The notes: a model not told the origin generated them from the letters alone. Numbered from the stretch's first letter, positions 56,401 through 64,000 are shown. The stretch is 64,000 bases of DNA from Hyphomicrobiales bacterium (GCA_013911885.1 JACESI010000003.1:62001-126000), one strand, 5' to 3'. Made by a program: numbers and translations.

Positions 56401-57464
56401 CGGTCGAGGGCATAGCGCTCCGCTATATCCGGCCAGCCGAGGCCGATGATCGCGCCGGTCTCAGGACCGACCGCGGCAATGAATTCCGGCGAGAGGGATG
56501 TCACAACGAGATCCCGGTCGAATGTCACCAAGAACCGGATCGGGCGCTCATGCCGCTTAAAGGTGAAGGCCGGGGTCACCGCGCCCGGCTGATCGGAAGA
56601 CACCGCGCCAGCGATATCAGCGGCAAGGATATCAGAGCCGGCTTTCTCGGGAACTGTAGTCTTTTCAGTCTCGTCCATGGGCGTGTCGACTTCAGGTGTG
56701 AGGGCATCTTCTTGAAGGGGCGGGCGCTCGCGCTCAAGAGGAGCGGAGACAAGGGCTTCGAAGGCTTCAGTGCGATCATCCGGTAGATTGTCTTGGATAA
56801 GGGCTGCAAAAATCCTCGGGCGCTCCTCGTCGTCATGCGGCAGAAGTGCCATGACAAAGGGTGAGGCTCCATCCGATGCATGGCCGTGCATAAAGGGATC
56901 ATGTGCGAGAAGTCGTTCCGCCTGAGCAGTCAAGGCGGTCTTCGCCGTATCGGACTTCATCATCGCACGAAACGGATCGGAGGCTTCCGTGATCGACCCG
57001 TCTGCCGAAAGGATGGCGGTCGGGGCATCGCCGCGCGAAAAGAGCTTCATCAGGCGACGCGCCATCTTGGCCGCAGAGCGGGTTTGCAGCGCATCGTCCT
57101 CTCCAAGTGATTGAACGAAAACAGCGTCGCCGCCGTCGGCAAGAACAATGCGCTCAACAAGAGACGGAAGTGAGATCGGCGTCATGCCGCGGAAGAAGCG
57201 CAGCACAGCTTCCTCTGCTTCGTTAAGCGCGCCGGTTGCGCCGATGCGGGCAATCAGATGCGTCGCGGGCGCAATACGCCGGAAACCGCGCGACAACAGA
57301 TCAGGCATCGACTTCGTATCGAAAAAACGGCAACCCGCTTCATTGGCCCACAGGACCTTTTCACCGTTGGCCGCCCAGACCCAGGCGGGCCTCTGATCAA
57401 AAAGGGCATGGGCAACGCGCGGATGCGAAAGCGCGATTGCATAGATTTTCAAAGCATCGATCAT
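53415..57464 (-). CDS. Large cytoplasmic PAS sensor histidine kinase, DivJ/PleC/PdhS-like
   Basis: 1349 residues without transmembrane segments. Regions: N-terminal PAS-like fold (1-120), a second PAS-like region (~310-430), an acidic low-complexity stretch rich in Asp, Glu, Ser and Ala (~440-860), two further PAS domains (~870-980 and ~1000-1110) and HisKA plus HATPase. The phospho-acceptor is in AAISHEIRTPLNAIIGFSE (His ~1127); the N box is LNLLSNAVKFTKAGG and the G boxes are RDTGIGM and GTGLGLPLTKALAE. The FGPI...EYARDINVSGNHL pattern marks the DivJ/PleC/PdhS group, which phosphorylate or dephosphorylate DivK to control polarity and division. Brucella PdhS is about 1035 residues; this is longer. 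Divergent from the phasin gene. Confidence 0.87.
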   Translation of the reverse strand: MIDALKIYAIALSHPRVAHALFDQRPAWVWAANGEKVLWANEAGCRFFDTKSMPDLLSRGFRRIAPATHLIARIGATGALNEAEEAVLRFFRGMTPISLPSLVERIVLADGGDAVFVQSLGEDDALQTRSAAKMARRLMKLFSRGDAPTAILSADGSITEASDPFRAMMKSDTAKTALTAQAERLLAHDPFMHGHASDGASPFVMALLPHDDEERPRIFAALIQDNLPDDRTEAFEALVSAPLERERPPLQEDALTPEVDTPMDETEKTTVPEKAGSDILAADIAGAVSSDQPGAVTPAFTFKRHERPIRFLVTFDRDLVVTSLSPEFIAAVGPETGAIIGLGWPDIAERYALDREGFIARKIARQAIWSETVHWPVSKEGLDAASEIDGEETTPHARLCVPTTITAMPVFNGERAFEGFRGFGSIQTSEASLQNEENDMPAAAASTAASTAEGDPDAWERFLATTPFTEPSQSAASLSGDALEISNAVAPDEPKSDEPESGDPESDAESTLDWDMDAQEEGERSAAHRSITDQPEHLFDAETHRKPGNENKVVPLRRRPFAVRSLPEEDELASLSKPEQQAFRKIAMALSARIEGDASELLPDLDESNDPSLSDAPFATDSIADLPAPGAIIEINDDLMDFDAASIIEGRKRSLRRAPLPDKVSDTGPDTVSESSATLEADAPLAEIPVPASVSEKPGDLAGTENTEAGETDLKGALSGEEPRFKTPDERAADLFVTETPPDPSTIIAPAKTLSKSLGAGAAAILAAESAKAAGGTPERNAAGQDTSFKSATAATDGEEVAASAISAAETPLARQPETPEGHHKGATGEDDLLALREGILNRLPLGLIVSRDRQVLFVNQSALDFLGYSDEAAFRATGGVNTLFLADTEADPGSFVGRDMLKHLVIKADQQDGHIPQAVRARMADGSTMAIDLRLQSGQWQGEEALLMALSARSPEPVNIVSNEQKVSALLGQSTHIMDIASDGLLVIDAKGTLIHANSSAEALFGRNRAELRDLHFSTLFADESQKSVSDYLDSLTSNGVASVLNDGREVIGREAQGGLIPLFITIGRLDDVTNRDTSAKQAGVYCVVLRDITHWKRAEEELIESRRLAENANAQKSDFLAAISHEIRTPLNAIIGFSEVMMEQRFGPIDNPRYLEYARDINVSGNHLVSLVNDLLDLSKIEAGKLDLTFSAVALNTVIQEAVALMQPEANRDRIIIRTSLSEQLPPVVADVRSIRQIALNLLSNAVKFTKAGGQVIISTSFEENGEVAIRVRDTGIGMSETDLGYAMQPFRQIQKDQEGRKPGTGLGLPLTKALAEANRARFSIDSRVDYGTLIHVIFPNERVLAR

Positions 57465-57937
57465 CTCGTCATCCTGTTGCGGTCGCGCCTCGATAACGCA
57501 GACCCGCCTGTCTGTCGGCGTTGATACTGGCGATTTAAATCCTCTTCAGGGTTTCAAAGGCCTGTGATCGGGATGAAGCCCGCACTTTCCCCCTCTTTCT
57601 CATTACTCTTTATCGAGGGGCATGGTCCAGAGCGATGGATGCCTTGAGCGGTGTTCTTAGTAAGAATTGGTTAACCACATCGGGGCAAGGCCTCCGCGTT
57701 ACCCGCAGTGCCGCTGTTCAAGTTTGTTTCGTAAAGCCTGCGGAAATGCATTGTTTCAGGTATTTTATGATGCGATGCAAAAAAATGTTGCAATGCAGCA
57801 TAAGGCGGCCTATATAAACGCTCGAATGCGAGGTGGTGCCACAGAAGGGTCAAAACCGACCCGTAAACTGACACCTCTCGCACATGACCGGGACAAACCG
57901 GTCGCCCTTGCAACCCTGATCTCCCGAGGATTCTATC
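57465..57937. other. Divergent kinase-phasin spacer
   Basis: 473 bp with no supported gene. It contains a GGTTAACC palindrome (57669-57676) and, nearer the phasin, the promoter/operator at 57786-57816 and a ~115-nt leader. Confidence 0.5.
57786..57816 (+). promoter_or_regulatory. Phasin promoter with overlapping palindromic operator (PhaR-type)
   Basis: TTGCAA (57788-57793) and TATATA (57811-57816) are separated by exactly 17 bp, an excellent sigma-70 promoter. The sequence TGTTGCAATGCAGCA (57786-57800) is a near-perfect 15-bp palindrome covering the -35 box. PhaR, the phasin repressor of Paracoccus and Rhodobacter, binds TGC-rich dyads of the CTGC-N3-GCAG type, so PhaR is the likely ligand. 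The transcript would start near 57823, giving a leader of ~115 nt with complementary segments TGCGAGGTG (57827 on) and CACCTCTCGCA (57870 on). Confidence 0.75.
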
Positions 57938-58423
57938 ATGACAACAACTCCTAAGACATCTGCTCCGAAGTCCACCGCAGCGAAGCCTGAAGCCGACGCT
58001 TTCGCATTCCCTTCTATGCCTGCAATGGAAGTGCCGCCAGCGCTGCGCGATATGGCTGAAACGTCCCTCAACCAGAGCAAGGAAGCTTACTCGAAATTCA
58101 AGTCGGCTGCTGAAGACACATCCGCAATGATGGAAGAAACCATCGCGAAAACCCGTGACGGAATCGTCAAGTTCAACTCCAAAGCGCTCGAAACAGCGCA
58201 GGAAAACACCGACGCGACGCTCGCTCACATCAAAAATGTTTTCGCCGTGAAATCGCTTTCTGAAGCAATCGAACTCCAGTCTTCATTCGTCAAAGCCCAG
58301 ATGAACGCGATGCAGGATCAGGTGAAAACCTTCCAGGACCTCGCAACCAAACTGGCTCAGGAAACGTCTGCCCCTTACAAAGCCGCTTTCACGAAGACTG
58401 TTGAGACTTTCAAAGCCGACTAA
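57938..58423 (+). CDS. Phasin family protein
   Basis: Amphipathic surface protein of polyhydroxyalkanoate granules. 161 residues: an Ala/Pro/Lys-rich N-terminus, the phasin core LNQSKEAYSKFKSAAEDTSAMMEETIAKTRDGIVKF (parts quoted) with heptad-like helices, and LSEAIELQSSFVKAQMNAMQDQ. No signal peptide. GAGGATTCTATC lies before the ATG. Followed by a strong terminator, so it is a single-gene transcript. A synthase (phaC) is not in this window. Confidence 0.92.
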   Translation: MTTTPKTSAPKSTAAKPEADAFAFPSMPAMEVPPALRDMAETSLNQSKEAYSKFKSAAEDTSAMMEETIAKTRDGIVKFNSKALETAQENTDATLAHIKNVFAVKSLSEAIELQSSFVKAQMNAMQDQVKTFQDLATKLAQETSAPYKAAFTKTVETFKAD

Positions 58424-58476
58424 TCGCCAATCGGCTGACAACACTTTTTGGCAGGCAGGAGTGCTTGCCGCTCATC

Positions 58477-58503
58477 AAGCCCGGACCATTGGTCCGGGCT
58501 TTA
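58477..58503 (+). terminator. Terminator of the phasin transcript
   Basis: AAGCCCGGACC-ATT-GGTCCGGGCTT: an 11-bp perfect stem with a 3-nt loop, 54 bp after the phasin stop. Only two further T follow, so it may depend on stem strength. A smaller GGCAAGCA-type hairpin just upstream could assist. Confidence 0.85.
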
Positions 58504-58593
58504 TGTTGAGGCGAAAATCGTATTTAAGCGCAGCCGCCTGTCGGAAATGACTTGAATTTCACGTCGTTTGCGCATAGTCCATAGCGCATATGT

Positions 58594-58670
58594 GCAGTCG
58601 TAGCTCAGCTGGTTAGAGCGTCGGCTTGTGGCGCCGAAGGCCGGTGGTTCGAACCCACCCGACTGTACCA
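58594..58670 (+). tRNA. tRNA-His (GTG), CCA encoded, without G-1
   Basis: Cloverleaf: acceptor GCAGTCG/CGACTGT with one G-T pair, D arm GCTC...GAGC, anticodon arm TCGGC-TTGTGGC-GCCGA with anticodon GTG at 58628-58630, and T arm GGTGG-TTCGAAC-CCACC. CCA is encoded. Nearly all bacterial tRNA-His have an additional 5' G (G-1) opposite C73; here the preceding base is T and the discriminator is A. A known clade of alphaproteobacteria shows exactly this loss, with a matching histidyl-tRNA synthetase. Confidence 0.95.
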
Positions 58671-58732
58671 TTTTCCCAAGTCATACTGACTGATGACGGC
58701 TTTTGCGCCGTCAGCATGCTTGCCGGGACGCC

Positions 58733-60328
58733 TCAGAACAGGCTGCCTTGACCTTTGGGGCCTGAAGGAAGCGCATCCGCAGGGCTGGCCTTAAGAATTT
58801 TGGCTTTTGCTGCCGGTTTTGCCACACCATCGCCGTCTCGACGACCAACCACGTCAGCGATCCCGTCTGAAAACTGAATCGCAAGCGGTGCTCCCGGATT
58901 GACGCCTGTAACCGAGCGCACCGGCTTTCCCGCTTCATCCCGGACCAGAGCAAATCCGCGCGCGAGAACGCTTTGGTAGGAAACGAGCGCGAGTGTGGAG
59001 GCAAGCTGGCGGGCATCGGCGCTCTTTAGTTCAAACATCACCTGCATTGCCCGTGAAGCGCGCTCATGAAGCCGCAGAAGAGCGGTCTTGCGGTCGCCGA
59101 TCTGGCGCATCAGGCTCGCCGGAGACAGGCGCGCGACGAGGCTGGAAAGACGGTTCCGCTCCCGATCCGCCCGCCGCCCGAGGGCATTGCCGAGGCGCAG
59201 GGTCTGACCATCGAGGGCATGGCGGTGGCGACCGATGCGCAAAGCCACGCCATCCAGTGAATGGCGCGCGGCGATCCGCTCGAAACCGGCCCTGACACTG
59301 CGCAGCGATTGGCTCGCCCCGCGCGGCAGCCGCCCCGCCGCCTCATCAAGGCGCTGGCGCTGAAGGGCAAGCAGGTTTTCCGGGCGCGGCAGTCCGCGCC
59401 CAAGGCTGACGACAAAAGCACGCCGACTGGCAAGCAATCGCCCGACCGCGCCCTGATTGCGATGGGCAAGATCCGCAAGCGTGGCGACAAGATCGAGCCG
59501 CACCGGCACGGCCATCTCGGCAGCGCCCGTTGGCGTCGGTGCGCGCACATCCGCGGCATGATCAATCAGCGTCCAGTCGGTTTCGTGGCCGACAGCCGAA
59601 ATCAGCGGAATTTCTGAAGCCGCCGCCGCCCGCACCACATCTTCATCATTGAAGCCCCAAAGGTCCTCAAGCGACCCGCCGCCGCGCGCAACGATGATGA
59701 GATCGGGTCGCGGCAATCCGCCGAAGGCAATCCCGTCAAACCGGTTGAACCCGTTGATTGCCGCCGCCACTTCCCGTCCGCAAGTCTCGCCCTGAACCCG
59801 CGCCGGCCAAAGCAGCACATGGACCGGGAAGCGGTCATTGAGCCGGTGCATGATATCGCGGATCACCGCGCCGGTGGGCGAGGTGACAACGCCGATCACG
59901 CGCGGAAGATAAGGCAAAAGCTGCTTGCGCGCGGGATCGAACAGGCCCTCACCGGCAAGCTTTTTCTTGCGCGCCTCAAGCAGCGCCATCAGCGCCCCTA
60001 CCCCGGCCGGTTCGAGGGATTCGATCACGATCTGATATTTCGACGATCCGGGATAGGTGGTGATCTTGCCCGTTGCAATCACCTCAAGCCCCTCCTCGGG
60101 CTTCACGCTCAACCGGTTGTAGACCCCTTTCCAGATCACCGCTTCAAGACGCGCCTTGTCGTCCTTCATGGCGAAATAGGCATGGCCCGATGAATGCGGC
60201 CCGCGAAACCCGGAAATCTCGCCGCGCACGCGAACATGGCCGAAGGCATCCTCGACCGTACGCTTCAGCGCGAAGGAGACTTCGGAAACACTGTATTCAC
60301 CCGCATTTGTCGGTTCAGCATCCGCCAT
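58733..60328 (-). CDS. xseA: Exodeoxyribonuclease VII large subunit
   Basis: Catalytic subunit of a single-strand-specific exonuclease acting from both ends, with XseB. 531 residues from ATG 60328, after GGGACAATCC. An N-terminal OB fold (EYSVSEVSFALKRTVEDAFGHVRVRGEISG, part) is followed by the catalytic core with VTSPTGAVIRDI, IIVARGGGSLEDLWGFNDE and SAVGHETDWTLIDHAADVRAPTPTGAAE, then a coiled-coil C-terminus. Longer than E. coli XseA (456) mainly in the C-terminal region. xseB is not beside it. Divergent from rsmE (50-bp spacer). Confidence 0.96.
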   Translation of the reverse strand: MADAEPTNAGEYSVSEVSFALKRTVEDAFGHVRVRGEISGFRGPHSSGHAYFAMKDDKARLEAVIWKGVYNRLSVKPEEGLEVIATGKITTYPGSSKYQIVIESLEPAGVGALMALLEARKKKLAGEGLFDPARKQLLPYLPRVIGVVTSPTGAVIRDIMHRLNDRFPVHVLLWPARVQGETCGREVAAAINGFNRFDGIAFGGLPRPDLIIVARGGGSLEDLWGFNDEDVVRAAAASEIPLISAVGHETDWTLIDHAADVRAPTPTGAAEMAVPVRLDLVATLADLAHRNQGAVGRLLASRRAFVVSLGRGLPRPENLLALQRQRLDEAAGRLPRGASQSLRSVRAGFERIAARHSLDGVALRIGRHRHALDGQTLRLGNALGRRADRERNRLSSLVARLSPASLMRQIGDRKTALLRLHERASRAMQVMFELKSADARQLASTLALVSYQSVLARGFALVRDEAGKPVRSVTGVNPGAPLAIQFSDGIADVVGRRDGDGVAKPAAKAKILKASPADALPSGPKGQGSLF

Positions 60329-60378
60329 GGATTGTCCCAAGAGTTGTTCTTGTCAATTGAAGCCGTTATGAGGGGATT

Positions 60379-61137
60379 ATGGCGCGCTATACTTTCAAGA
60401 TGCAACGGCTCTACCTTGACCATCCCCTGTTTCAGGGGGCGGAAATTGCCTTGGACAAAGCGCAGGTGAACTACCTCCTCACTGTGTTGCGAATGGGGCA
60501 GGGGGATGCGCTTCTTGCCTTCAATGGTCGTGACGGGGAGTGGCGCGCTGTGCTGTCGGATGTCGGCAAAAAGGCCGCGCGTCTTGCCATGGTCGAAGTG
60601 GTGCGGCCGCAGCCCGCGCCCATGCTGCTTGATTATTGTTTCGCGCCGCTCAAGCATGCGCGCCTCGATTACATGGTCCAGAAAGCCGTCGAGATGGGCG
60701 CGGCCCGGCTGCGCCCGGTCCTCACGACGCACACCCAGACAACCCGCCTCAATCTCGACCGCATGCGCGCGAATGTGATCGAGGCATCAGAACAGTGCGG
60801 CATTCTGTCGATTGCAGACGTTCTGGAGCCGGTGAAACTCACCGACCTCTTGCTCGGCTGGCAGGATACAGACCCTGGCCGGATGCTGATTTTCTGCGAT
60901 GAGGGCGATCTGAATGATGATCCACTGACGATTTTAAGGACACGCAATCCAGCCTTGATGGCGGTTCTGATTGGCCCCGAAGGCGGCTTCAGCGAGGAAG
61001 AACGGGCGCTCTTGCGATCATATCAGTATGTTCTGCCGCTTCCCCTCGGTCCGCGCATCATGCGGGCCGATACGGCGGCTGTGGCAGCTCTTGCGCTGGT
61101 GCAGGCAACGCTCGGGGATTGGCGCAGCCCCTTCTGA
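60379..61137 (+). CDS. rsmE: 16S rRNA (uracil1498-N3)-methyltransferase
   Basis: SPOUT-fold methyltransferase of the small ribosomal subunit. 252 residues: an N-terminal PUA-like domain ([30 protein letters not shown], part quoted) and the SAM-binding trefoil knot with [12 protein letters not shown] and [22 protein letters not shown]. It is followed by gshA on the same strand after 155 bp, with a separate ribosome-binding site. Confidence 0.95.
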   Translation: MARYTFKMQRLYLDHPLFQGAEIALDKAQVNYLLTVLRMGQGDALLAFNGRDGEWRAVLSDVGKKAARLAMVEVVRPQPAPMLLDYCFAPLKHARLDYMVQKAVEMGAARLRPVLTTHTQTTRLNLDRMRANVIEASEQCGILSIADVLEPVKLTDLLLGWQDTDPGRMLIFCDEGDLNDDPLTILRTRNPALMAVLIGPEGGFSEEERALLRSYQYVLPLPLGPRIMRADTAAVAALALVQATLGDWRSPF

Positions 61138-61292
61138 GAAGGGCTCTTGATGGCTTTTCGCCACCAACCGGCCTCAACAAAGTTGATCTTCTCATAAAGG
61201 TTTTACGCTTCCCAAAGCGCTGCAAGTATGCTTGACGAAGACACGATCCAGACGCGTGCGTCGCGCTCGAACACAAAACTCGGAGATCACTC

Positions 61293-62666
61293 ATGGCACG
61301 CGACGTCGTTGACGAAACCCCGATTGAAAGCACCGACGAACTGACGGCATGGATCGCCGCAGGTTCGAAGCCCGAAGCAGATTTCCGGATAGGCACCGAG
61401 CATGAGAAATTCGGCTTCCGAATGGGCAGCAATGCACCTATTCCCTATGAGGGTCCGGATGGCATTGAGGCTCTTCTGCGTGCCATGGAAAAGCTGACGG
61501 AATGGGAAGCAATCATGGACAATGGCCGCATTATCGGCCTTGCCTCGCATGAGGGCGGCGGCGCGATCTCGATCGAACCCGGCGGTCAGTTCGAGCTTTC
61601 CGGCGCTCCGGTGAAAACGCTGCATGATACCTGCCGCGAGGCCTATTCCCACCTGACACAGGTGCGCCGCTGTGCAAACCCGCTCAATATCGGTTTCCTA
61701 GGCGTCGGGTCGTCGCCGGTCTGGTCTTATGCGGAAACGCCGAAAATGCCGAAATCGCGCTATGACATCATGCGCGGCTACATGCCGAAGGTCGGCACCC
61801 GTGGCCTCGACATGATGCACCGCACCTGCACCATTCAGGTCAATCTCGATTTTTCCTCAGAGGCCGACATGGTGAAGAAGATGCGCATGTCGCTCGCCCT
61901 GCAACCGGTCGCGACGGCGATTTTCGCGAATTCGCCGTTTCTCGACGGCAAGCCTACGGGGCGGCTTTCCGAGCGGTCGGAAATCTGGAAAGACACCGAC
62001 AACAATCGCGCGGGCATGTTGCCGTTCGCTTTTGACGAAGGCTTCGGCTTCTCGTCTTATGTTGAGTATGCGCTTGATGTGCCGATGTATTTCCTCAAGC
62101 GCGGTGAGCGCTATCACGACGTCACGGGAACGACATTTCGCGAATTCATGAACGGCGCGTTGGAAAACGTTGTGCCGAATGGCGTGCCGATGATGGGCGA
62201 CTGGGTCAATCATGTCGGCACCATTTTCCCGGAAGTGCGCCTCAAACGCTTTCTTGAAATGCGCGGTGCGGACGGCGGACCCTGGCGCGGGATTTGCGCC
62301 CTTCCGGCATTCTGGGTCGGTCTGTTCTATGACCAGACCGCGCTCGATGCCGCTTATGATATGATTTCCGATTGGACCACGGAGGAGATGCAGGCGCTGC
62401 GCGATGGCGTTTCAATCCATGCGCTCAAGACCGAGTTCCGCGGCAGGCCGCTTCTTGAACTGGCAAAAGAGGTCGTCGCCCTTTCGCGCGAAGGCCTTTT
62501 CCGCCGCGGCCGCCTGAGCGACAGCGGTCTAGACGAGACGCAATATCTTGAACCCGTCCAGGAGACGCTCGTCACCGGTATGACTCCTGCAGAAAAGATG
62601 CTCGAGAAATATCACGGCGAATGGAACGGTGACCTCAGTCCGATCTTCAAGGAATATGCGTTTTAG
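61293..62666 (+). CDS. gshA: Glutamate-cysteine ligase
   Basis: First enzyme of glutathione synthesis, joining Glu and Cys with ATP. 457 residues of the plant-like/alphaproteobacterial GshA type: RIGTEHEKFGF (metal-binding Glu), IIGLASHEGGGAISIEPGGQFELSG, RTCTIQVNLDFSSE and DWVNHVGTIFPEVRLKRFLEMRGADGG. Plant homologues are redox-regulated. CGGAGATCACTC lies before the ATG. The glutathione S-transferase-like gene elsewhere in the window is consistent with glutathione-producing cells. Confidence 0.95.
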   Translation: MARDVVDETPIESTDELTAWIAAGSKPEADFRIGTEHEKFGFRMGSNAPIPYEGPDGIEALLRAMEKLTEWEAIMDNGRIIGLASHEGGGAISIEPGGQFELSGAPVKTLHDTCREAYSHLTQVRRCANPLNIGFLGVGSSPVWSYAETPKMPKSRYDIMRGYMPKVGTRGLDMMHRTCTIQVNLDFSSEADMVKKMRMSLALQPVATAIFANSPFLDGKPTGRLSERSEIWKDTDNNRAGMLPFAFDEGFGFSSYVEYALDVPMYFLKRGERYHDVTGTTFREFMNGALENVVPNGVPMMGDWVNHVGTIFPEVRLKRFLEMRGADGGPWRGICALPAFWVGLFYDQTALDAAYDMISDWTTEEMQALRDGVSIHALKTEFRGRPLLELAKEVVALSREGLFRRGRLSDSGLDETQYLEPVQETLVTGMTPAEKMLEKYHGEWNGDLSPIFKEYAF

Positions 62667-62706
62667 GCCAAAGGGCAGTAAGTCGCCTCAGCGAGCAGTC
62701 TATCAG

Positions 62707-62728
62707 GGCCGAGATCAGGCCGAGATCA
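62707..62728. repeat. 11-bp perfect tandem duplication after gshA
   Basis: GGCCGAGATCA occurs twice head to tail in the 72-bp spacer between gshA and the convergent SnoaL-like gene. Confidence 0.88.
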
Positions 62729-62738
62729 GGGATGACTC

Positions 62739-63119
62739 TCAATAAGGATAGAAAAATTCCTCGCGGGTGATTTTTCCGTCCTTCACGGTATAGACCCCAA
62801 GCTCCCGCATATTCATGCGCTCGCTTGTCTGCTTGTTGGTTGCATCGATGCTGAAAATCACGCCGAAACGGTCTTCCCCATGAAAGAACGGTCCTTCGAC
62901 GCTTGATTCGTGGACGTCCATGGCGCTTTCCCACCAGGCATGTTTAGCGCGAATGGCATCGAGACCAGAGATGACGGCGCTGTCCATACCCTTCATCGGG
63001 GTGGCTTCCACGGACACGGCGTCCGCGCTGTAGAGAGTATCAAGGGCGGTTGCCTCCTGATGGTTCTGGCAGAAGCCAACCAGTTTTTCCGCCACGGATT
63101 TCATCTGTTCGCCCGACAT
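62739..63119 (-). CDS. SnoaL-like (NTF2-fold) protein
   Basis: 126 residues from ATG 63119; CTTGGAGGAAAATCC directly upstream is an excellent ribosome-binding site, so the longer frame to 63146 is not used. The NTF2-like cone fold is suggested by FCQNHQEATALDTLYSADAVSVE, the AWWESAMDVHE helix and the C-terminal ELGVYTVKDGKITREEFFYPY. Members are isomerases, cyclases or have unknown function; no specific activity can be assigned. Confidence 0.85.
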   Translation of the reverse strand: MSGEQMKSVAEKLVGFCQNHQEATALDTLYSADAVSVEATPMKGMDSAVISGLDAIRAKHAWWESAMDVHESSVEGPFFHGEDRFGVIFSIDATNKQTSERMNMRELGVYTVKDGKITREEFFYPY

Positions 63120-63134
63120 GGATTTTCCTCCAAG

Positions 63135-63168
63135 ATACAAGGCCAAAATACAAGGCCAAAATACAAGG
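63135..63168. repeat. 13-bp tandem repeat, 2.6 copies, upstream of the SnoaL-like gene
   Basis: ATACAAGGCCAAA is repeated at 63135-63147 and 63148-63160, followed by a partial third copy ATACAAGG. It begins 16 bp upstream of the SnoaL-like start codon and immediately upstream of its ribosome-binding site. Confidence 0.93.
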
Positions 63169-63296
63169 ATCGCACCATGAATCGCATCTGTGTCATCCCT
63201 GTGACGTTGTTTTTTGAACCCTATGTGCAGTTTCGGTTGACGGCAGCCTCGCCGGGCGCTTCACTTCACCGATCACATTCCCGGGAGGAGACGACA

Positions 63297-64000
63297 ATGA
63301 ACAACCTGTTCGATATCATGATGCAGGCGCAGAATGGTCAGGCGGTCGATAATATCTCCCGCCAGTTTGGTCTCAGCCGCGAACAGACCGAGCGCGCCAT
63401 CGAATTGATGATGCCAGCCTTTTCGCAAGGGCTGAAACGCAACACCGCCGATCCGATGGGCCTGATGAACTTCATGACGGCGCTCGCCTCCGGCCAGCAT
63501 GCGAAATATCACACCGACCCGCAGGAAGCCTTCCGAACGGATGCGATCAGCGAGGGCAATGCCATCCTTGGCCATCTTTTCGGGTCAAAGGACACGAGCC
63601 GCGCCGTTGCTGATCAGGTGGCACTTGCTTCCGGTATTGGTCCGGCCATTTTGAAGCAGATGCTGCCGGTGATCGCGAGCATGATCATGGGCGGTCTGTT
63701 CAAGAGTTCTTCTTCCCGCGCGGATCCTTTTTCCGGGGGAACCGTCGGCCCGGGCGGTCCAGGCGGCATCTTCGGCGATGTTCTTGGCTCGATCATGGAA
63801 TCCATGATGGGTGGCCAGCCACAGGGGCAACCTCAAGCCGGCGGACAAGGCGCGCAGAGAACGCAAAATCCGATGGAAAACAATCCGTTCGGCAAAATGT
63901 TCGAAGACATGATGGGCAATATGATGCGCGGGGGCATGTCGCAGGCAGACGGCGCTGCGACCCCGGATAGAGAACCAGAAGCGCCCGCTTCGCCGCCGCG
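63297..64000 (+). CDS. DUF937 protein, 3' end beyond the window
   Basis: ATG 63297 after GGGAGGAGACGACA gives an open frame to the edge (about 234 residues). It begins MNNLFDIMMQAQNGQAVDNISRQFGLSREQTERAIEL (part), then a Gly-rich region LPVIASMIMGGLFKSSS and a low-complexity Gly/Gln/Met-rich C-terminus. This matches the DUF937 family, common in alphaproteobacteria and of unknown function. Repeated short Met-rich helices such as MMGNMMRGGM suggest a membrane- or polymer-associated role, but this is not established. Confidence 0.85.
   Translation, partial: MNNLFDIMMQAQNGQAVDNISRQFGLSREQTERAIELMMPAFSQGLKRNTADPMGLMNFMTALASGQHAKYHTDPQEAFRTDAISEGNAILGHLFGSKDTSRAVADQVALASGIGPAILKQMLPVIASMIMGGLFKSSSSRADPFSGGTVGPGGPGGIFGDVLGSIMESMMGGQPQGQPQAGGQGAQRTQNPMENNPFGKMFEDMMGNMMRGGMSQADGAATPDREPEAPASPP

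Overview
The window is a moderately GC-rich chromosomal segment of an alphaproteobacterium, most likely of the order Hyphomicrobiales (Rhizobiales). The evidence is gene order and a tRNA. An Irr-type Fur-family regulator sits beside fabA-fabB-fabI, a DUF2849 gene precedes sulfite/APS reductase and DUF934, and rpsT lies upstream of dnaA. The tRNA-His lacks the extra 5' G and has an A discriminator, a known trait of the Rhizobiales/Rhodobacterales/Caulobacterales clade. I do not recognise the genus. Coding density is high, and I see no insertion sequence, prophage, CRISPR array or rRNA operon.

Layout. 1-9613 (all minus): mutM, enoyl-CoA hydratase, rpsT, a rhodanese, dnaA, dnaN, recF and the 5' two thirds of gyrB (cut by the window edge). 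Between rpsT and the rhodanese is a 650-bp AT-rich spacer with a consensus DnaA box, a CtrA-type site and a cluster of GANTC sites; it is a candidate origin or cell-cycle-controlled dnaA promoter. 9742-15920 (plus): ubiE-ubiB-coaBC-dut-moeB-like-PLP decarboxylase, tightly packed with 4-bp overlaps. 16036-19256: a 48-aa basic protein, an iron-type alcohol dehydrogenase, a 2-hydroxyacid dehydrogenase and an SH3-like secreted protein. 19300-22891: irr and the anaerobic-type fatty acid genes. 23247-26082: aminotransferase, TrhO-type rhodanese and a glutathione S-transferase-like protein.

26173-36911 is the most unusual part. It is a type I secretion locus: a cadherin/RTX protein, two adjacent ABC half-transporters, an HlyD-type adaptor, and then two paralogous M15-type cell-wall peptidases. 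Both ABC proteins have lost the LSGGQ signature, the Q-loop Gln and the H-loop His. The second also lacks a normal Walker A and the catalytic Glu. They look like an obligate heterodimer with non-canonical ATP sites.

36932-49169: methylmalonyl-CoA mutase (mutA-mutB, minus), an ArgE-like deacylase, a sulfur assimilation operon with sulfite reductase and APS reductase fused into one 807-residue protein, an orphan FbpB-type permease, and 3-oxoacid CoA-transferase. 49471-64000: an AsmA-like protein, a RamB/PrpR-type (ScfR) regulator with repeated TTTACAAA boxes upstream, a 1349-residue PAS histidine kinase of the DivJ/PleC/PdhS type, a phasin with a clear promoter and palindromic operator, tRNA-His, xseA, rsmE, gshA, a SnoaL-like protein and the start of a DUF937 protein.

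Two themes cut across the window. Several genes imply propionyl-CoA/short-chain acyl-CoA and polyhydroxyalkanoate metabolism (mutAB, ScfR regulator, scoAB, phasin). Many intergenic spacers carry perfect head-to-tail duplications of 11-19 bp, a pattern that no annotated feature explains.
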